From Methylocapsa palsarum (GTDB lineage Bacteria; Pseudomonadota; Alphaproteobacteria; Rhizobiales; Beijerinckiaceae), in the NCBI RefSeq assembly GCF_900114285.1, contig NZ_FOSN01000019.1:1-49661 (forward strand): a stretch of DNA of 49,661 bases, given 5' to 3'. Position numbers and translations under genes: made by a program. The notes beneath the pieces were generated by a model. It was not told the DNA's origin and made no database searches. It saw only the letters and a list, made by a program, of their open reading frames with translations. Below are positions 9,260 to 17,947 of the stretch, piece after piece. The stretch's first letter is position 1; each line of letters begins with the position of its first letter.

Positions 9260-10399
9260 TCACGGACGGCACGCCGCCGCCAGCGCAATCGCCACCCGTT
9301 CCTGCTCCGCGGGCGTCATCTGCGGATAAAGCGGCAGAATGATCGAGCGCTCCTGGGCGAGTTCGGAAAGCGGCAGCGGATGATGCGGCGCGTCGTTGTA
9401 GGCGGGTTCGCGGTGGCTGCACATGATCCCACGGCGCGTCGAGACGCCGTCGTCCAGCATGCGCTGCATGACCGCGCGCTGGTCAAGCCCGTCGCGCAGA
9501 CGCACGCAGTAGCTTTGCCAGTTGCTGCGGGCCCATTTCGGTTCGGTGGGCAATTCCACGCCTGGCGTCCCGGCAAGAAGAGCCCGGTAGCGATCCGCCA
9601 GCTCGCGCCGCGTTTTGATGATGTCAGGAAGCCGCTTCAGCTGCTCGCGGCCCACCGCGGCCTGAATGTCGGTCATCCGGTAATTATATCCGAGCATCGG
9701 ATACGATTCGAAGATAACCTCGTTCGCTTTATGCCGAACCGTGTCCGGGACGCTCATGGCGTGTTGGCGCAACAACCTCACCCTGGCGTCCCAATCGGCG
9801 TTCGCCGTGGTGATCATGCCGCCGTCGCCCGTGCTCATGACCTTGCGGGGATGAAATGAAAAACAGGCGATGTCGCCGTGCGGTTTGCCGATCCTCTCCC
9901 ATTCGCCCCGCCACAGGATTTCGCTGCCAATGGCGCAGGCGGCGTCCTCGACGACCGGAATCCCATGGCGGCGCGCGACCTCGACGATCGCCGCGAGGTC
10001 GCAGGGCATGCCGATCTGGTGCACGCACAAGATTGCGCGCGTCCTGTTGCTGACGACGCTCTCGATCGCGGCGGGATCTATGTTGTATCCCCCACGCTCG
10101 ATATCCACGAAGACCGGCGTCGCGCCGCAATAGCGGATGGCGTTGGCCGTGGCGATGTAGGAATGACTGACGGTGATGACCTCGTCGCCGGGCCCGACGT
10201 CGAGGGCCAGCAGCGCGAGATGAAGCGCGGCGGTGCAGTTTGCGACGGCGCATGCATAAGGCGCGCCGACGAACGCCGCGAACTCCCGCTCGAACGCCGC
10301 CACCTCGGGGCCTTGCGTGATCCAGCCGCTGAGAATCACGCGCCGCGCCGCGTCGGCTTCCGGCTCGCCCATGACCGGCTTGATGATCGGAATCATCAT
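9260..10399 (-). CDS. DegT/DnrJ/EryC1/StrS-family sugar aminotransferase (first of two)
   Basis: PLP-dependent enzyme that would aminate a keto-sugar nucleotide. The start at ATG 10399 overlaps the upstream epimerase stop as ATGA and follows AAGGA, giving 379 residues; the frame to 10429 is not needed. The N-terminus [12 protein letters not shown] and the segment [16 protein letters not shown] are family hallmarks. The Schiff-base Lys lies in [15 protein letters not shown], and EDAACAIG carries the PLP-stacking Asp. HPRK rather than the YPGKNLGA of the second copy indicates a different substrate, closer to perosamine/4-amino-sugar types. It is probably paired with the neighbouring epimerase/dehydratase. 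Family is certain; sugar is inferred. Confidence 0.92.
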   Translation of the reverse strand: MMIPIIKPVMGEPEADAARRVILSGWITQGPEVAAFEREFAAFVGAPYACAVANCTAALHLALLALDVGPGDEVITVSHSYIATANAIRYCGATPVFVDIERGGYNIDPAAIESVVSNRTRAILCVHQIGMPCDLAAIVEVARRHGIPVVEDAACAIGSEILWRGEWERIGKPHGDIACFSFHPRKVMSTGDGGMITTANADWDARVRLLRQHAMSVPDTVRHKANEVIFESYPMLGYNYRMTDIQAAVGREQLKRLPDIIKTRRELADRYRALLAGTPGVELPTEPKWARSNWQSYCVRLRDGLDQRAVMQRMLDDGVSTRRGIMCSHREPAYNDAPHHPLPLSELAQERSIILPLYPQMTPAEQERVAIALAAACRP

Positions 10400-11367
10400 G
10401 CCGCCGCGTCCTTGTTGGCGCGCCACCACCCGACGAGGCGTTCGAGTCCATCATCGAGGTCGACCTCGGCGCGGAAGCCGAGCAGACGCTCCGCCTTGCT
10501 GGTGTCGGCGAGTCGCCGCGGAACCGGATTGACCTTGCGCTCTTCGCCATAGTCCGGCCGAAGACCGGACCCCATGACCTGGAGCAATCCCGCGGCCAGT
10601 TGATTGAGGCTGGTTTCAACGCCGCTCGCTACATTGAACACCTCGTCGTCGACGTCTGACTCAAGCGCCAGGATGTTGGCCCGCGCGACGTCCTCGATAT
10701 AAACGAAATCCATCGTCGTCTTGCCGTCGCCGAGGATCAGCGGGGGCTGACCTTGCGAAATACGCTCCATCCAGCGGATCAGGACCTCTGTATATTTACC
10801 GTGGATGTCCATCCGGGGACCATAAACGTTGAAATACCGCAACGCGACATACGGCAACCCATACATATCATGGAACGACCGCAGCAGACCCTCGAGCATG
10901 ATCTTGCTGGCGCCGTACCAGGTGCGATTGTTATAGGGATGATGGTCCTCGCGGGTCGGAAACGAATCGGCGAGACCATAGATGGAAGCCGATGACGCCG
11001 CGATCACCTTCTTGACGCCGCAGGCCTGCGCCGCCTCCAGAACGTTGTACGAGCCGTCGCACATCACGCCGAGCGCCTCCCGCGGCTCCGCGGCGCAGGC
11101 CGTGATGCGCAGCGTCGCCATGTGAATGACAGCATCCATTCCGGCGCTGGCCTTGTGGATCGCTCCAACATCGCGGATGTCGCCGCGAACAAGCGTGACC
11201 CGCGGATCTTGCAGGGCGGCTTCGACATTCGCGAGAGTGCCTCGATTCAGGTTGTCGAAAATGACAATCCGGGCGGGCGCGTAATCGCGCAGCAGCAGGT
11301 CGATCGTGGTCGAGCCGACGAGCCCGCATCCGCCGGTCACCAATATGTTCGAATCGTTGATCTTCAT
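10396..11367 (-). CDS. NAD-dependent sugar-nucleotide epimerase/dehydratase (extended SDR)
   Basis: From ATG 11367, behind AAAGGCAG, the product is 323 residues, the normal length for GalE/WbpP-like extended SDR enzymes; the frame extending to 11475 has no domain content. [12 protein letters not shown] is the NAD-binding GxxGxxG motif, SSASIYG holds the catalytic Ser, and WYGASK is the YxxxK pair. [13 protein letters not shown] and [11 protein letters not shown] are further family signatures. It acts in the cytoplasm on a UDP- or other NDP-sugar, most likely epimerising at C4. Its stop overlaps the start of the next gene, so translation is coupled to the aminotransferase, suggesting consecutive steps in one pathway. 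Confidence 0.9.
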   Translation of the reverse strand: MKINDSNILVTGGCGLVGSTTIDLLLRDYAPARIVIFDNLNRGTLANVEAALQDPRVTLVRGDIRDVGAIHKASAGMDAVIHMATLRITACAAEPREALGVMCDGSYNVLEAAQACGVKKVIAASSASIYGLADSFPTREDHHPYNNRTWYGASKIMLEGLLRSFHDMYGLPYVALRYFNVYGPRMDIHGKYTEVLIRWMERISQGQPPLILGDGKTTMDFVYIEDVARANILALESDVDDEVFNVASGVETSLNQLAAGLLQVMGSGLRPDYGEERKVNPVPRRLADTSKAERLLGFRAEVDLDDGLERLVGWWRANKDAAA

Positions 11368-11422
11368 CTCTGCCTTTCTGGCCTTTCTGCGTTCGATCGT
11401 CCGGGCGGCGGCGCGCCGGCGG

Positions 11423-12064
11423 TTATCGAATGGCCCTGGCCGGATTTCCCACGAGAGTCGCGCCGGGCGCGACATTGCTGATCAGGTTGCTGCCAAGGCC
11501 GAGCATCGCGCCGGCGCCAAGGTTCAGATTGTTCATGATGCTGCAGCCGCTGCCGATATAGCAGTTTTCGCCAATCGTCACGCCGCCGGCGATCGTCACG
11601 TTAGAGCCGATCAGACTCCAGTCGCCGACGGTTGAATCATGGTGGATCACCGTGTTGGGAAGGATGCACACATGATCGCCAATGGCGCAATTGCTGGTGA
11701 GCACCACGCCCGCCATGATGAGGACATTGCGGCCGATCGTCGCCTGCGGCGCGATCTTGGCCGATGGATGAATAATTCGTGCGAATCTGCCGTCCTTGAC
11801 GTTCAGTCCGGCGATCACCTGTCTGCGCGCCCGGAACGATGTGGGGCTTCCCGGAACCGCGAGAACCGAGGCGTCCGGAAAGTCCTCGAAGGCGCCCCGT
11901 CCGAAGACCGGGACGCCATACGTTGACGTTCCCTGTTTCGTCAAAGTGTCGTCGACAAAGCCAATGCAGCGATAGTCCTCGCCGAGGCAGTCCAGGGCTT
12001 CGAGGCCGTTCCCATTGCAAGGAAATATGAGCAATGGCCGTGGGTCGCGCGAAGCCATTCCCAC
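11423..12064 (-). CDS. NeuD/PglD-family sugar O- or N-acyltransferase (left-handed beta-helix)
   Basis: The 213-residue protein has the two-part NeuD/PglD layout. An N-terminal Rossmann-like half contains ALDCLGEDYRCIGFVDD, and a C-terminal half from about residue 95 consists of hexapeptide repeats (IAPQATIG, CAIGDHVCI, VTIGENCYIG). The catalytic His is likely in the NTVIHHDSTVGD loop. Such enzymes acetylate amino-sugar nucleotides from acetyl-CoA. It starts one base past the stop of the second aminotransferase and is 55 bases from the epimerase. With two aminotransferases and two acetyltransferases in the operon, each pair probably produces a separate N-acetylated amino sugar. Which amine it modifies is not visible. 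Confidence 0.87.
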   Translation of the reverse strand: MGMASRDPRPLLIFPCNGNGLEALDCLGEDYRCIGFVDDTLTKQGTSTYGVPVFGRGAFEDFPDASVLAVPGSPTSFRARRQVIAGLNVKDGRFARIIHPSAKIAPQATIGRNVLIMAGVVLTSNCAIGDHVCILPNTVIHHDSTVGDWSLIGSNVTIAGGVTIGENCYIGSGCSIMNNLNLGAGAMLGLGSNLISNVAPGATLVGNPARAIR

Positions 12065-12065
12065 C

Positions 12066-13190
12066 TCAGGCGCCGGCCGCGCACAGGTCCGACGTCGCGG
12101 CGAGCGATCTCACCGCCTCGCTGACCTGCGCGCTTTGCGCCTCGGTCAGTTCGGGAAACATCGGCAGCGACAAGACTTCGCTCGCCGCTCGCTCGGAATG
12201 AGGAAAGCGGCCGGCGGCATAGCCGAGATCGCCGAAGGCGGGCAGAAGGTGCACCGGAAACGGATAATGGATCCCGGTCTGAACGCCCTTCGCTTCGAGC
12301 GTCTCCTGCCAGACCTGTCGGTGTGCGGTGCGAATGGCGTAGACGTGATAGACGTGCCGCGCGTAGGGCATCGCGACCGGAGTGCTGACGCCGCTTTCGG
12401 CAAGAAGGCGATCATAACGTTTGGCGGCGGCCCGTCTCGCTTCGGTCCAGCGCTCGAGGTGACGCAATTTGACTCGCAGCACGGCGCCCTGAATCGCCTC
12501 CATGCGATAATTGTATCCCTTGAGCACGTGATGATATTTCTTTTCCGCCCCCCAATCGCGCAGCATGCGCATCGTGCGGGCGAATTGCGGATTGCTGGTC
12601 ACGATCATTCCGCCTTCGCCGCAGGCGCCGAGATTCTTGCCGGGATAGAAGCTGAAGCAACCCATGTCGCCCATGGATCCGGCGCGCCGTCCCTTGTATT
12701 CGGCGCCATGGGCCTGGGCCGCATCCTCGATCACGACGAGGCCGCGCTCCCTGGCGATCGCCAGGATCGGGTCCATGTCCGCCGGCTGCCCGTAAAGATG
12801 CACCGGAACAATCGCCTTCGTGCGCGGGCCGATCGCCGCGCGGATCTGGGTCGGATCCATTGTGAACGTGCGCGGATCGATGTCAACGAACACCGGCGTC
12901 GCGCCGGTATACTGGATCGCCGAGACCGTCGCGACGAAGGTGAAGGGGACGGTGATCACCTCGTCGCCCGGGCCGACTCCCGCAGCGAGGAGCGCGAGGT
13001 GCAGCGCGCTTGTGCCCGTGTTCACGGCGACGCCCTCCTGCGCTTGGCAGTAACTCGCGAATTCCGTCTCGAACGCCGTCACTTCCGGGCCAAGCGTAAA
13101 GTGGCAGCTGTCCAGCACGCGCTGGATGGCGTCGTTGATTTCAGTCCTGACGCCCGCGTGCTGGGCTTTTAAATCGACAAACGGAATCAT
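12066..13190 (-). CDS. WbpE-like sugar aminotransferase (second DegT-family copy)
   Basis: A 374-residue PLP enzyme. MIPFVDLKAQHAGVRTEI is the standard N-terminus. FSFYPGKNLGACGEGG carries the Schiff-base Lys in the same context as the UDP-3-keto-GlcNAcA aminotransferase WbpE/WlbC, and VIEDAAQAHG holds the PLP ring contact. The upstream oxidoreductase stop overlaps its ATG (ATGA), so the two are translationally coupled. Together with the Gfo/Idh dehydrogenase and the beta-helix acetyltransferase upstream it matches the WbpB-WbpE-WbpD trio that makes a 2,3-diacetamido-2,3-dideoxy uronic acid nucleotide. Pathway assignment rests on family resemblance and gene order. Confidence 0.92.
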   Translation of the reverse strand: MIPFVDLKAQHAGVRTEINDAIQRVLDSCHFTLGPEVTAFETEFASYCQAQEGVAVNTGTSALHLALLAAGVGPGDEVITVPFTFVATVSAIQYTGATPVFVDIDPRTFTMDPTQIRAAIGPRTKAIVPVHLYGQPADMDPILAIARERGLVVIEDAAQAHGAEYKGRRAGSMGDMGCFSFYPGKNLGACGEGGMIVTSNPQFARTMRMLRDWGAEKKYHHVLKGYNYRMEAIQGAVLRVKLRHLERWTEARRAAAKRYDRLLAESGVSTPVAMPYARHVYHVYAIRTAHRQVWQETLEAKGVQTGIHYPFPVHLLPAFGDLGYAAGRFPHSERAASEVLSLPMFPELTEAQSAQVSEAVRSLAATSDLCAAGA

Positions 13191-14233
13191 ACGTTTCTTC
13201 CCTGGCGTTCAAGTTGGATCGTTTCTCCGCGCCTGAGCATGGACGCGGTGGCGGCCTCGATAATTTCGACGACGCGCAACCCGAGGAGCCCATCTGTGAC
13301 AGGCGTTGTACTCGACTTTATACAATCCACGAAATGATCAGCGGCCACCCGCAGCGCCTCGCTCGTCGCGAGCTTCGGCGCCCACATGTCGCCCGTGCGA
13401 TAGCCAACGCGGAGCTGATAGATCTCCTGTGGGTCCTTGGCGAACTTGACCCCGCAATCGTAGACTTTGACCTTTTCGGACGTCGCCATGTCGTCGTACA
13501 CGATCATTTTCTTGCTTCCGCCTAACAGGATCTGGCGAACTTTGACCGGAGCGAGCCAGTTCACGTTGGCGTGAGCGATCGCGCCCGACTCATAAAACAG
13601 ACTGATATAGGCGAGGTTCTCCGGCATACCGGGGAAATGCGTCACTCCGCTCGCCGACACGGCCGCCGGATGCTTCCCCATGATGTAGTCGAGAATCGAG
13701 AAATCATGCACGGCGAGATCGGAAATGACGTTGACGTCATGCTGAAAGAGCCCGAGGTTCACGCGCGTTGAATCATAATAATAGATGTCGCCAAGGTCGC
13801 CGCTGGCCACGATGTCCCGCATCTTGCGGATCGCCCCGGTGTAAATGAATGTATGGTCGACAAGCAGCGTCAGCCCCCGCTTTTTCGCCTCTTCGGTGAG
13901 CTGGCGCGCTTGCGCGGAGGTTTCCGTCATCGGCTTTTCGAGCCAAACATGTTTTCCGGCGCGCAGAGCCGCCAGCGCCAGGTCGAAATGGGTGCTGACG
14001 GGAGTGGCGATGGCGACGGCGTCAAGATCTGGATCGCCGAGGATGTCGTCGAGACGCGCCGCCGTCTTGACGCCCGGATAGCGCCTCTTGGCGAGTTGAA
14101 GCTTTTCCGGATCGGGGTCGACGACGACGTGAAGCACGGCGCCCGGCGCTTCCGCGAAGCTGCGGACGAGGTTCGTCCCCCAGTAACCGTATCCGATGAC
14201 GCCAATGTTGATCATGACTTTCCCGTTTTCCAA
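13187..14233 (-). CDS. Gfo/Idh/MocA-family sugar-nucleotide dehydrogenase (WbpB-like)
   Basis: I choose TTG 14233, six bases behind GAGGAG, giving 348 residues; ATG 14215 is the alternative with a poorer site. INIGVIGYGYWGTNLVRSF is the Rossmann dinucleotide motif, and WLEKPM the EKP signature with the catalytic Lys. In WbpB/WlbA this family oxidises C3 of UDP-GlcNAc-uronic acid so that the adjacent aminotransferase can add nitrogen. The gene overlaps that aminotransferase by four bases. No UDP-GlcNAc 6-dehydrogenase (WbpA type), which would supply the uronic acid, is in the window. Family is secure; the substrate is inferred from neighbours. Confidence 0.9.
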   Translation of the reverse strand: MENGKVMINIGVIGYGYWGTNLVRSFAEAPGAVLHVVVDPDPEKLQLAKRRYPGVKTAARLDDILGDPDLDAVAIATPVSTHFDLALAALRAGKHVWLEKPMTETSAQARQLTEEAKKRGLTLLVDHTFIYTGAIRKMRDIVASGDLGDIYYYDSTRVNLGLFQHDVNVISDLAVHDFSILDYIMGKHPAAVSASGVTHFPGMPENLAYISLFYESGAIAHANVNWLAPVKVRQILLGGSKKMIVYDDMATSEKVKVYDCGVKFAKDPQEIYQLRVGYRTGDMWAPKLATSEALRVAADHFVDCIKSSTTPVTDGLLGLRVVEIIEAATASMLRRGETIQLERQGRNV

Positions 14234-14300
14234 TTAAGACTCCTCGGCGGCGGAACGATCACCAGCCCACCCCTCGGTATGCGTGCGCAATCCGGAGCGA

Positions 14301-14777
14301 TCACTCCGGCACGCGCCCACGCCGCGTCTCCCGTGCGGGGACGCCGGCCACCGTCGCCCTGTCGGGAACATCTCTTGTGACCACAGCCCCTGCGCCAATC
14401 AGAGCCCCTGCGCCGATCGTGACGCCGGCCAGAATTGTCGCGTTGCTCCCGATCGACGCCCGCGCCTTGACCTGCGTCTTGACCAGGCGCCAGTCGCTCG
14501 CATTCTGCAGGCCGCCATCCGCATTGACCGCGCTTGGATAGATGTCATTGGTGAACATCACGCCATGACCAATGAATACGCCGTCCTCGAGTTCGACGCC
14601 CTCGCATATGAAGCTGTGGCTCGAAATCTTGCAATTTTGGCCGACCGTAGAGCCGCGCTGGATTTCCACGAAGGCTCCGATCTTGGTTCCAGCGCCAATC
14701 GAGCATCCGTAGAGATTGACCAGCGTCGGCTGAAAGATTTGCACATCCGCACCAAGCACAACATCGTCACCAACCAA
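14301..14777 (-). CDS. WbpD-like N-acetyltransferase (hexapeptide beta-helix)
   Basis: The 158-residue protein consists almost entirely of left-handed beta-helix hexapeptides (CSIGAGTKIGAFVEI, ATILAGVTIGAGALIGAGAVV) and ends with the AGVPAR acetyltransferase motif. GVMFTNDIYP matches the loop that in WbpD/WlbB enzymes precedes the active site, supporting acetylation of the 3-amino group of a UDP-2-acetamido-3-amino-uronic acid. Translation probably begins at TTG 14777, seven bases after GGAGG; no ATG is suitably placed. It is the first gene of the seven-gene operon, 67 bases ahead of the dehydrogenase. Assignment to WbpD is by resemblance and context. Confidence 0.87.
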   Translation of the reverse strand: MVGDDVVLGADVQIFQPTLVNLYGCSIGAGTKIGAFVEIQRGSTVGQNCKISSHSFICEGVELEDGVFIGHGVMFTNDIYPSAVNADGGLQNASDWRLVKTQVKARASIGSNATILAGVTIGAGALIGAGAVVTRDVPDRATVAGVPARETRRGRVPE

Positions 14778-15434
14778 ACCAAACCCTCCGTGGAGCTACA
14801 GCGTTGTAGATTACCGCCGGCGAAATGGCCGGAGCTCTCGATGCCTCCCACGACGTTGACACTCAATCGCCGTCAAGACTTTCTGCTGCGTCACAAAACC
14901 GGACGCTCGTTTTATGGGAGGCCCCTTATCGCGAACCCTTACGCAAAAATCCGGCGGGGAGCGAAAGGAAAGCCACAGGTCTACATTAAAATTCGGACTC
15001 AAATATCTTGTTCGCGATTCGCAACCAGCCGCGCCGAAACGCGATCACTGGCGCGCGCCAGAGCGCCAACCGGCGATCCGCGGCGCGACAACTCGCGTTA
15101 CAACTAGATAACGCAGGCTCGCATCTAAACTTTCGCCCCGGAATAATCAGTTTCACGCGGCGATCTATCGCATTTTACACATGCGTTCAAGTCTTCTCCA
15201 TAGAAGTCATAATACGTTTTATACGCCGTCGCGCCGTCGCGCCACTCCCAAATGGGTGAGATTTTTTGTATTTTAACATATAATACTGTCTAGTTTATAT
15301 TGAAATATCTCTAATTATATTCATTACTGTATAAACATAGTATTTGACATGCATGTACATCGCGTACACTGTCTATTTTCAAATCTGCTAAAGATGATGA
15401 TTTAACATCTACAAGTCTTACTTGGGAGGGTCAT
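14778..15434. other. Divergent intergenic regulatory region of the polysaccharide locus
   Basis: This 657-base region between the sugar operon (minus) and the WecG/TagA gene (plus) becomes strongly AT-rich from about 15255. It contains operator candidate CTCCCAAATGGGTGAG (within 15243-15260), a TATAAT-like box near 15278, and TTGACA at 15344-15349 with TACACT 15 bases later. GGGAGGG at 15424-15430 is the ribosome binding site of the plus-strand gene. Short open frames here look non-coding. Confidence 0.5.
15243..15260. promoter_or_regulatory. Near-palindromic operator candidate (site 2)
   Basis: CACTCCCAAATGGGTGAG shares the AAATGGGTGAG core with site 1 at 7951-7967. It sits at the GC-rich/AT-rich boundary of the divergent region, 175 bases ahead of the plus-strand glycosyltransferase. 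The half sites are imperfect. The binding protein is unknown. Confidence 0.5.
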
Positions 15435-16262
15435 ATGACGCAACTTGACGTCGTGGGGCTGGCTATGCATAGCGAGCCTCTGGCCGACGAGAACTTCCTT
15501 GGTCTGCCGTTCGCCTCACTCGACATGGCTGAAGCCGTCAAGGTGGTCGAGCAGGCGTCGCTAGGCGGCGCCTGGCGTTATGTCGTCACACCAAACGCCG
15601 CCCATCTGGCGCGGTTGTATAAAGGCGATGCGAATCTGGAGCGAATCTATCGCAACGCATGGCTCTGCCTTTTAGATAGCCGTGTGATCTCGCGCATCGC
15701 CCGACGGGTTGGCCTGAGGCCCCCGCCTGTAGTGGCCGGCTCCGATCTGTGCGAGGTTCTCTTCCGCGAAGTGATATCTCCGTCGACGCCAATCTGCGTC
15801 ATCGGCGGCGACGACAGCTGCATCAACACGATCAAATCCCGGTTCGCCCTCACCAACGTGCACCACATGAATCCGCCTTATGGATTCTGGCGGAGCGAAG
15901 AGGAAGTCGCAAAGGCGGCGGCTTTCATCGTGGCGAGCCGCGCAGACTACACATTCTTGGCGGTCGGATCGCCGCAACAGGAAGTGCTGGCTGCGCGAGT
16001 CGCCGAGATCGGCGGCGCGCGCGGTGTTGGACTTTGCGCTGGCGCATCGATCCAGTTTTTGTCAGGCGCCCAGAAACGCGCGCCGCGCTTCGTTCAACAG
16101 ATGGCTTGCGAATGGGCTTACCGCCTGCTCCAGGATCCGCGCCGCCTCGCGCGCCGCTATCTGGTGGAAAGTCCGCTGGGCGTTCTTTTTGTGTTGCGTC
16201 ATGCGCTCCGTCGACCTGACGCCGGGCGATCGCTCCGCCGGCGGGATGCGGCGGGATATTAG
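15435..16262 (+). CDS. WecG/TagA/CpsF-family glycosyltransferase
   Basis: The 275-residue protein belongs to the GT26 family that adds the second or a later sugar to undecaprenyl-linked intermediates. Signatures include VVTPNAAHLARLY near residue 50, CLLDSRVI with the conserved Asp, the segment FLAVGSPQQEVLAARV with the GxPxQE-type motif, and GLCAGASIQFLSGAQKRAPRF. The C-terminus EWAYRLLQDPRRLARRYL is the conserved basic membrane-associating tail. ATG 15435 follows GGGAGGG. It stands alone behind a large AT-rich promoter region, opposite the sugar operon. Relatives include GumM, WecG and TagA; the transferred sugar could be the diacetamido uronic acid made next door, as in WecG, but this is inference. 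Confidence 0.9.
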   Translation: MTQLDVVGLAMHSEPLADENFLGLPFASLDMAEAVKVVEQASLGGAWRYVVTPNAAHLARLYKGDANLERIYRNAWLCLLDSRVISRIARRVGLRPPPVVAGSDLCEVLFREVISPSTPICVIGGDDSCINTIKSRFALTNVHHMNPPYGFWRSEEEVAKAAAFIVASRADYTFLAVGSPQQEVLAARVAEIGGARGVGLCAGASIQFLSGAQKRAPRFVQQMACEWAYRLLQDPRRLARRYLVESPLGVLFVLRHALRRPDAGRSLRRRDAAGY

Positions 16263-16477
16263 GTAGAATGAATGTCGGCGGTTTCCTGACCGGACGAATA
16301 TGCGGTGCGACTGACTGGTGCTGACAATCAGTGCGCTGGTTGGTTTACGATACCGGCTGATCAAGGGCGTCGGCCGGCATTGCTGTTTTCGACTAATCTG
16401 GGACGCAGATCAGCATCGCGCTTTATGTGGTTTCCCGCGTGATCCCGTTCACCGGGACAACAACGCCTCCCGCGGCG

Positions 16478-17842
16478 TCACGCATCCTCGTCATCGGCGA
16501 ATGTGAAATCCAGATCATCGAGACTTGGCTGATCAGCCGCAAGCCCGCCAAGATGCGCTCGCAATCCCGCGAACATGCCCATCATGAACCAAGTGCAGCC
16601 CCAGAAATGCACAGTAAAGCCAAGGTAGGCGATCAGGAATGTGATGATTCCTAAGCCGACCCCAAGCGATTGCTCCGCGAGCGGCAATTCCTCGCGTCCT
16701 GAGACGCGGAGCGGCCGACTGCATGCGCCGATGACGACGACCGCGATCAGCGCGGAACCGACGATCCCGAACATCATCGCGCTCCGCAGCCATACTGAAT
16801 CGACCGTGCTCGGCATCCAGGCCTCGCGCGCCCAATCGTCGAGACCGATCCCGAACAGCGGATTTGCGAGCACCAGAGACCCTGCCACCTGCCAGATCAC
16901 AAGCCGGTACCAGGAGGTCTGCGGATCGAGCGTGAAATGCTGAAAGATGAACGCAAACGGACTCGGATGCAGCGTGAACACCAGCAAAGCGACACTTCCG
17001 CCCGTCACTCCAAGCGCCAGCCAGCGCGAGGGGAAGTGCGGCGTTTGCCGCCGGAAGAACAAGAGGCCGAACCCCATCAACGTCGCCAGGATCGGGGCCG
17101 AGGAAACAGCCGAAAACAACCCCGCCAGGCAGCAGATGACCGCGATCCAGCGCGGAACACCTCGAAAAACCGAAAGCGAAAGGATGGCGCCAAAAGAAGA
17201 AATGGATCCGAGCAGGATGGAGTGCTCCTGCGCGCCGCGCGCGCGCATCAGGCCATGCCGGAATTCAGGGTCCAGATCTCGACCAAGATGCGTGAGCATG
17301 TCGCCAATCCGGTGAATTGCGTATTGACCGAATAAATGGTCAAGGGGGCCAAGCAACGCGGCGACCGCAAGCGCGCCGGCCATGAATCGCGCGACCGCTA
17401 CGGCCGCGCCCGGCTCATTGGCGATCGTTCGCATGACAAGGTACGAGCCGGCAAAATCGAGGATCAGCGCGCTGGAGCCGACCATCGCACGCGTGAAGCC
17501 CTGGCTGACGGCCACCGCCAGAAACATCCATATCGACAAAGGGAAGATTGCATAATCCGATATGCTGGCGTGAAACCCCGGCCTGGTCGCCTGCCGGATC
17601 GTCCGCACGAGAAGCAACGGGAACGCCACCAGAAGCAGGACGCGGGGCAGCGTGAGGAACAGGCCGCCGACCTGCAAATACAGCTCCTCCGGCAAAAGCA
17701 CGGCGACGACCAGAAGCGCCGGCAGGAGCGGAAGCTTGGCGAGCCCCGCATTCAGAGGGCCGGCCTCGGCGTCATCGTCCGGCAAGGCGCCGGGAGACGT
17801 CAGATCAACATTCATGACGCGCGGCTCGACGACGAAAGACAA
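16478..17842 (-). CDS. O-antigen ligase/polymerase-like integral membrane protein
   Basis: The 454-residue protein has about 10-12 hydrophobic segments and a large loop near residues 280-330 (LHPSPFAFIFQHFTLDPQTSWYRL...), the layout of Wzy polymerases and WaaL ligases. The motif LANPLFGIGLDDW resembles the P-L-x-G-x-G segment of the Wzy_C domain. TTG 17842 has AAGGA eight bases upstream; ATG 17815 lacks a good site. The acidic N-terminal tail precedes the first helix. It is 105 bases downstream of the Wzz/BY-kinase gene on the same strand, so it is probably the polymerase whose chain length that protein controls. Sequence divergence makes polymerase versus ligase undecidable by eye. Confidence 0.8.
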   Translation of the reverse strand: MSFVVEPRVMNVDLTSPGALPDDDAEAGPLNAGLAKLPLLPALLVVAVLLPEELYLQVGGLFLTLPRVLLLVAFPLLLVRTIRQATRPGFHASISDYAIFPLSIWMFLAVAVSQGFTRAMVGSSALILDFAGSYLVMRTIANEPGAAVAVARFMAGALAVAALLGPLDHLFGQYAIHRIGDMLTHLGRDLDPEFRHGLMRARGAQEHSILLGSISSFGAILSLSVFRGVPRWIAVICCLAGLFSAVSSAPILATLMGFGLLFFRRQTPHFPSRWLALGVTGGSVALLVFTLHPSPFAFIFQHFTLDPQTSWYRLVIWQVAGSLVLANPLFGIGLDDWAREAWMPSTVDSVWLRSAMMFGIVGSALIAVVVIGACSRPLRVSGREELPLAEQSLGVGLGIITFLIAYLGFTVHFWGCTWFMMGMFAGLRAHLGGLAADQPSLDDLDFTFADDEDA

Positions 17843-17947
17843 AGGCAGGGTCCTTGGCGCGTGATGGCCGCCAGTTCATTTTCAGCGTGGCGCAGCTGCG
17901 GATCTCCAGGGCGCGAAGCGCCGCGCCCGATCGAGCCGCGCAAAAGA

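Noticed and set aside
12015-13172. 385-codon plus-strand open frame
   Set aside because: Antisense to the WbpE-like aminotransferase, rich in Arg/His/Ala as expected from GC-rich shadow frames.
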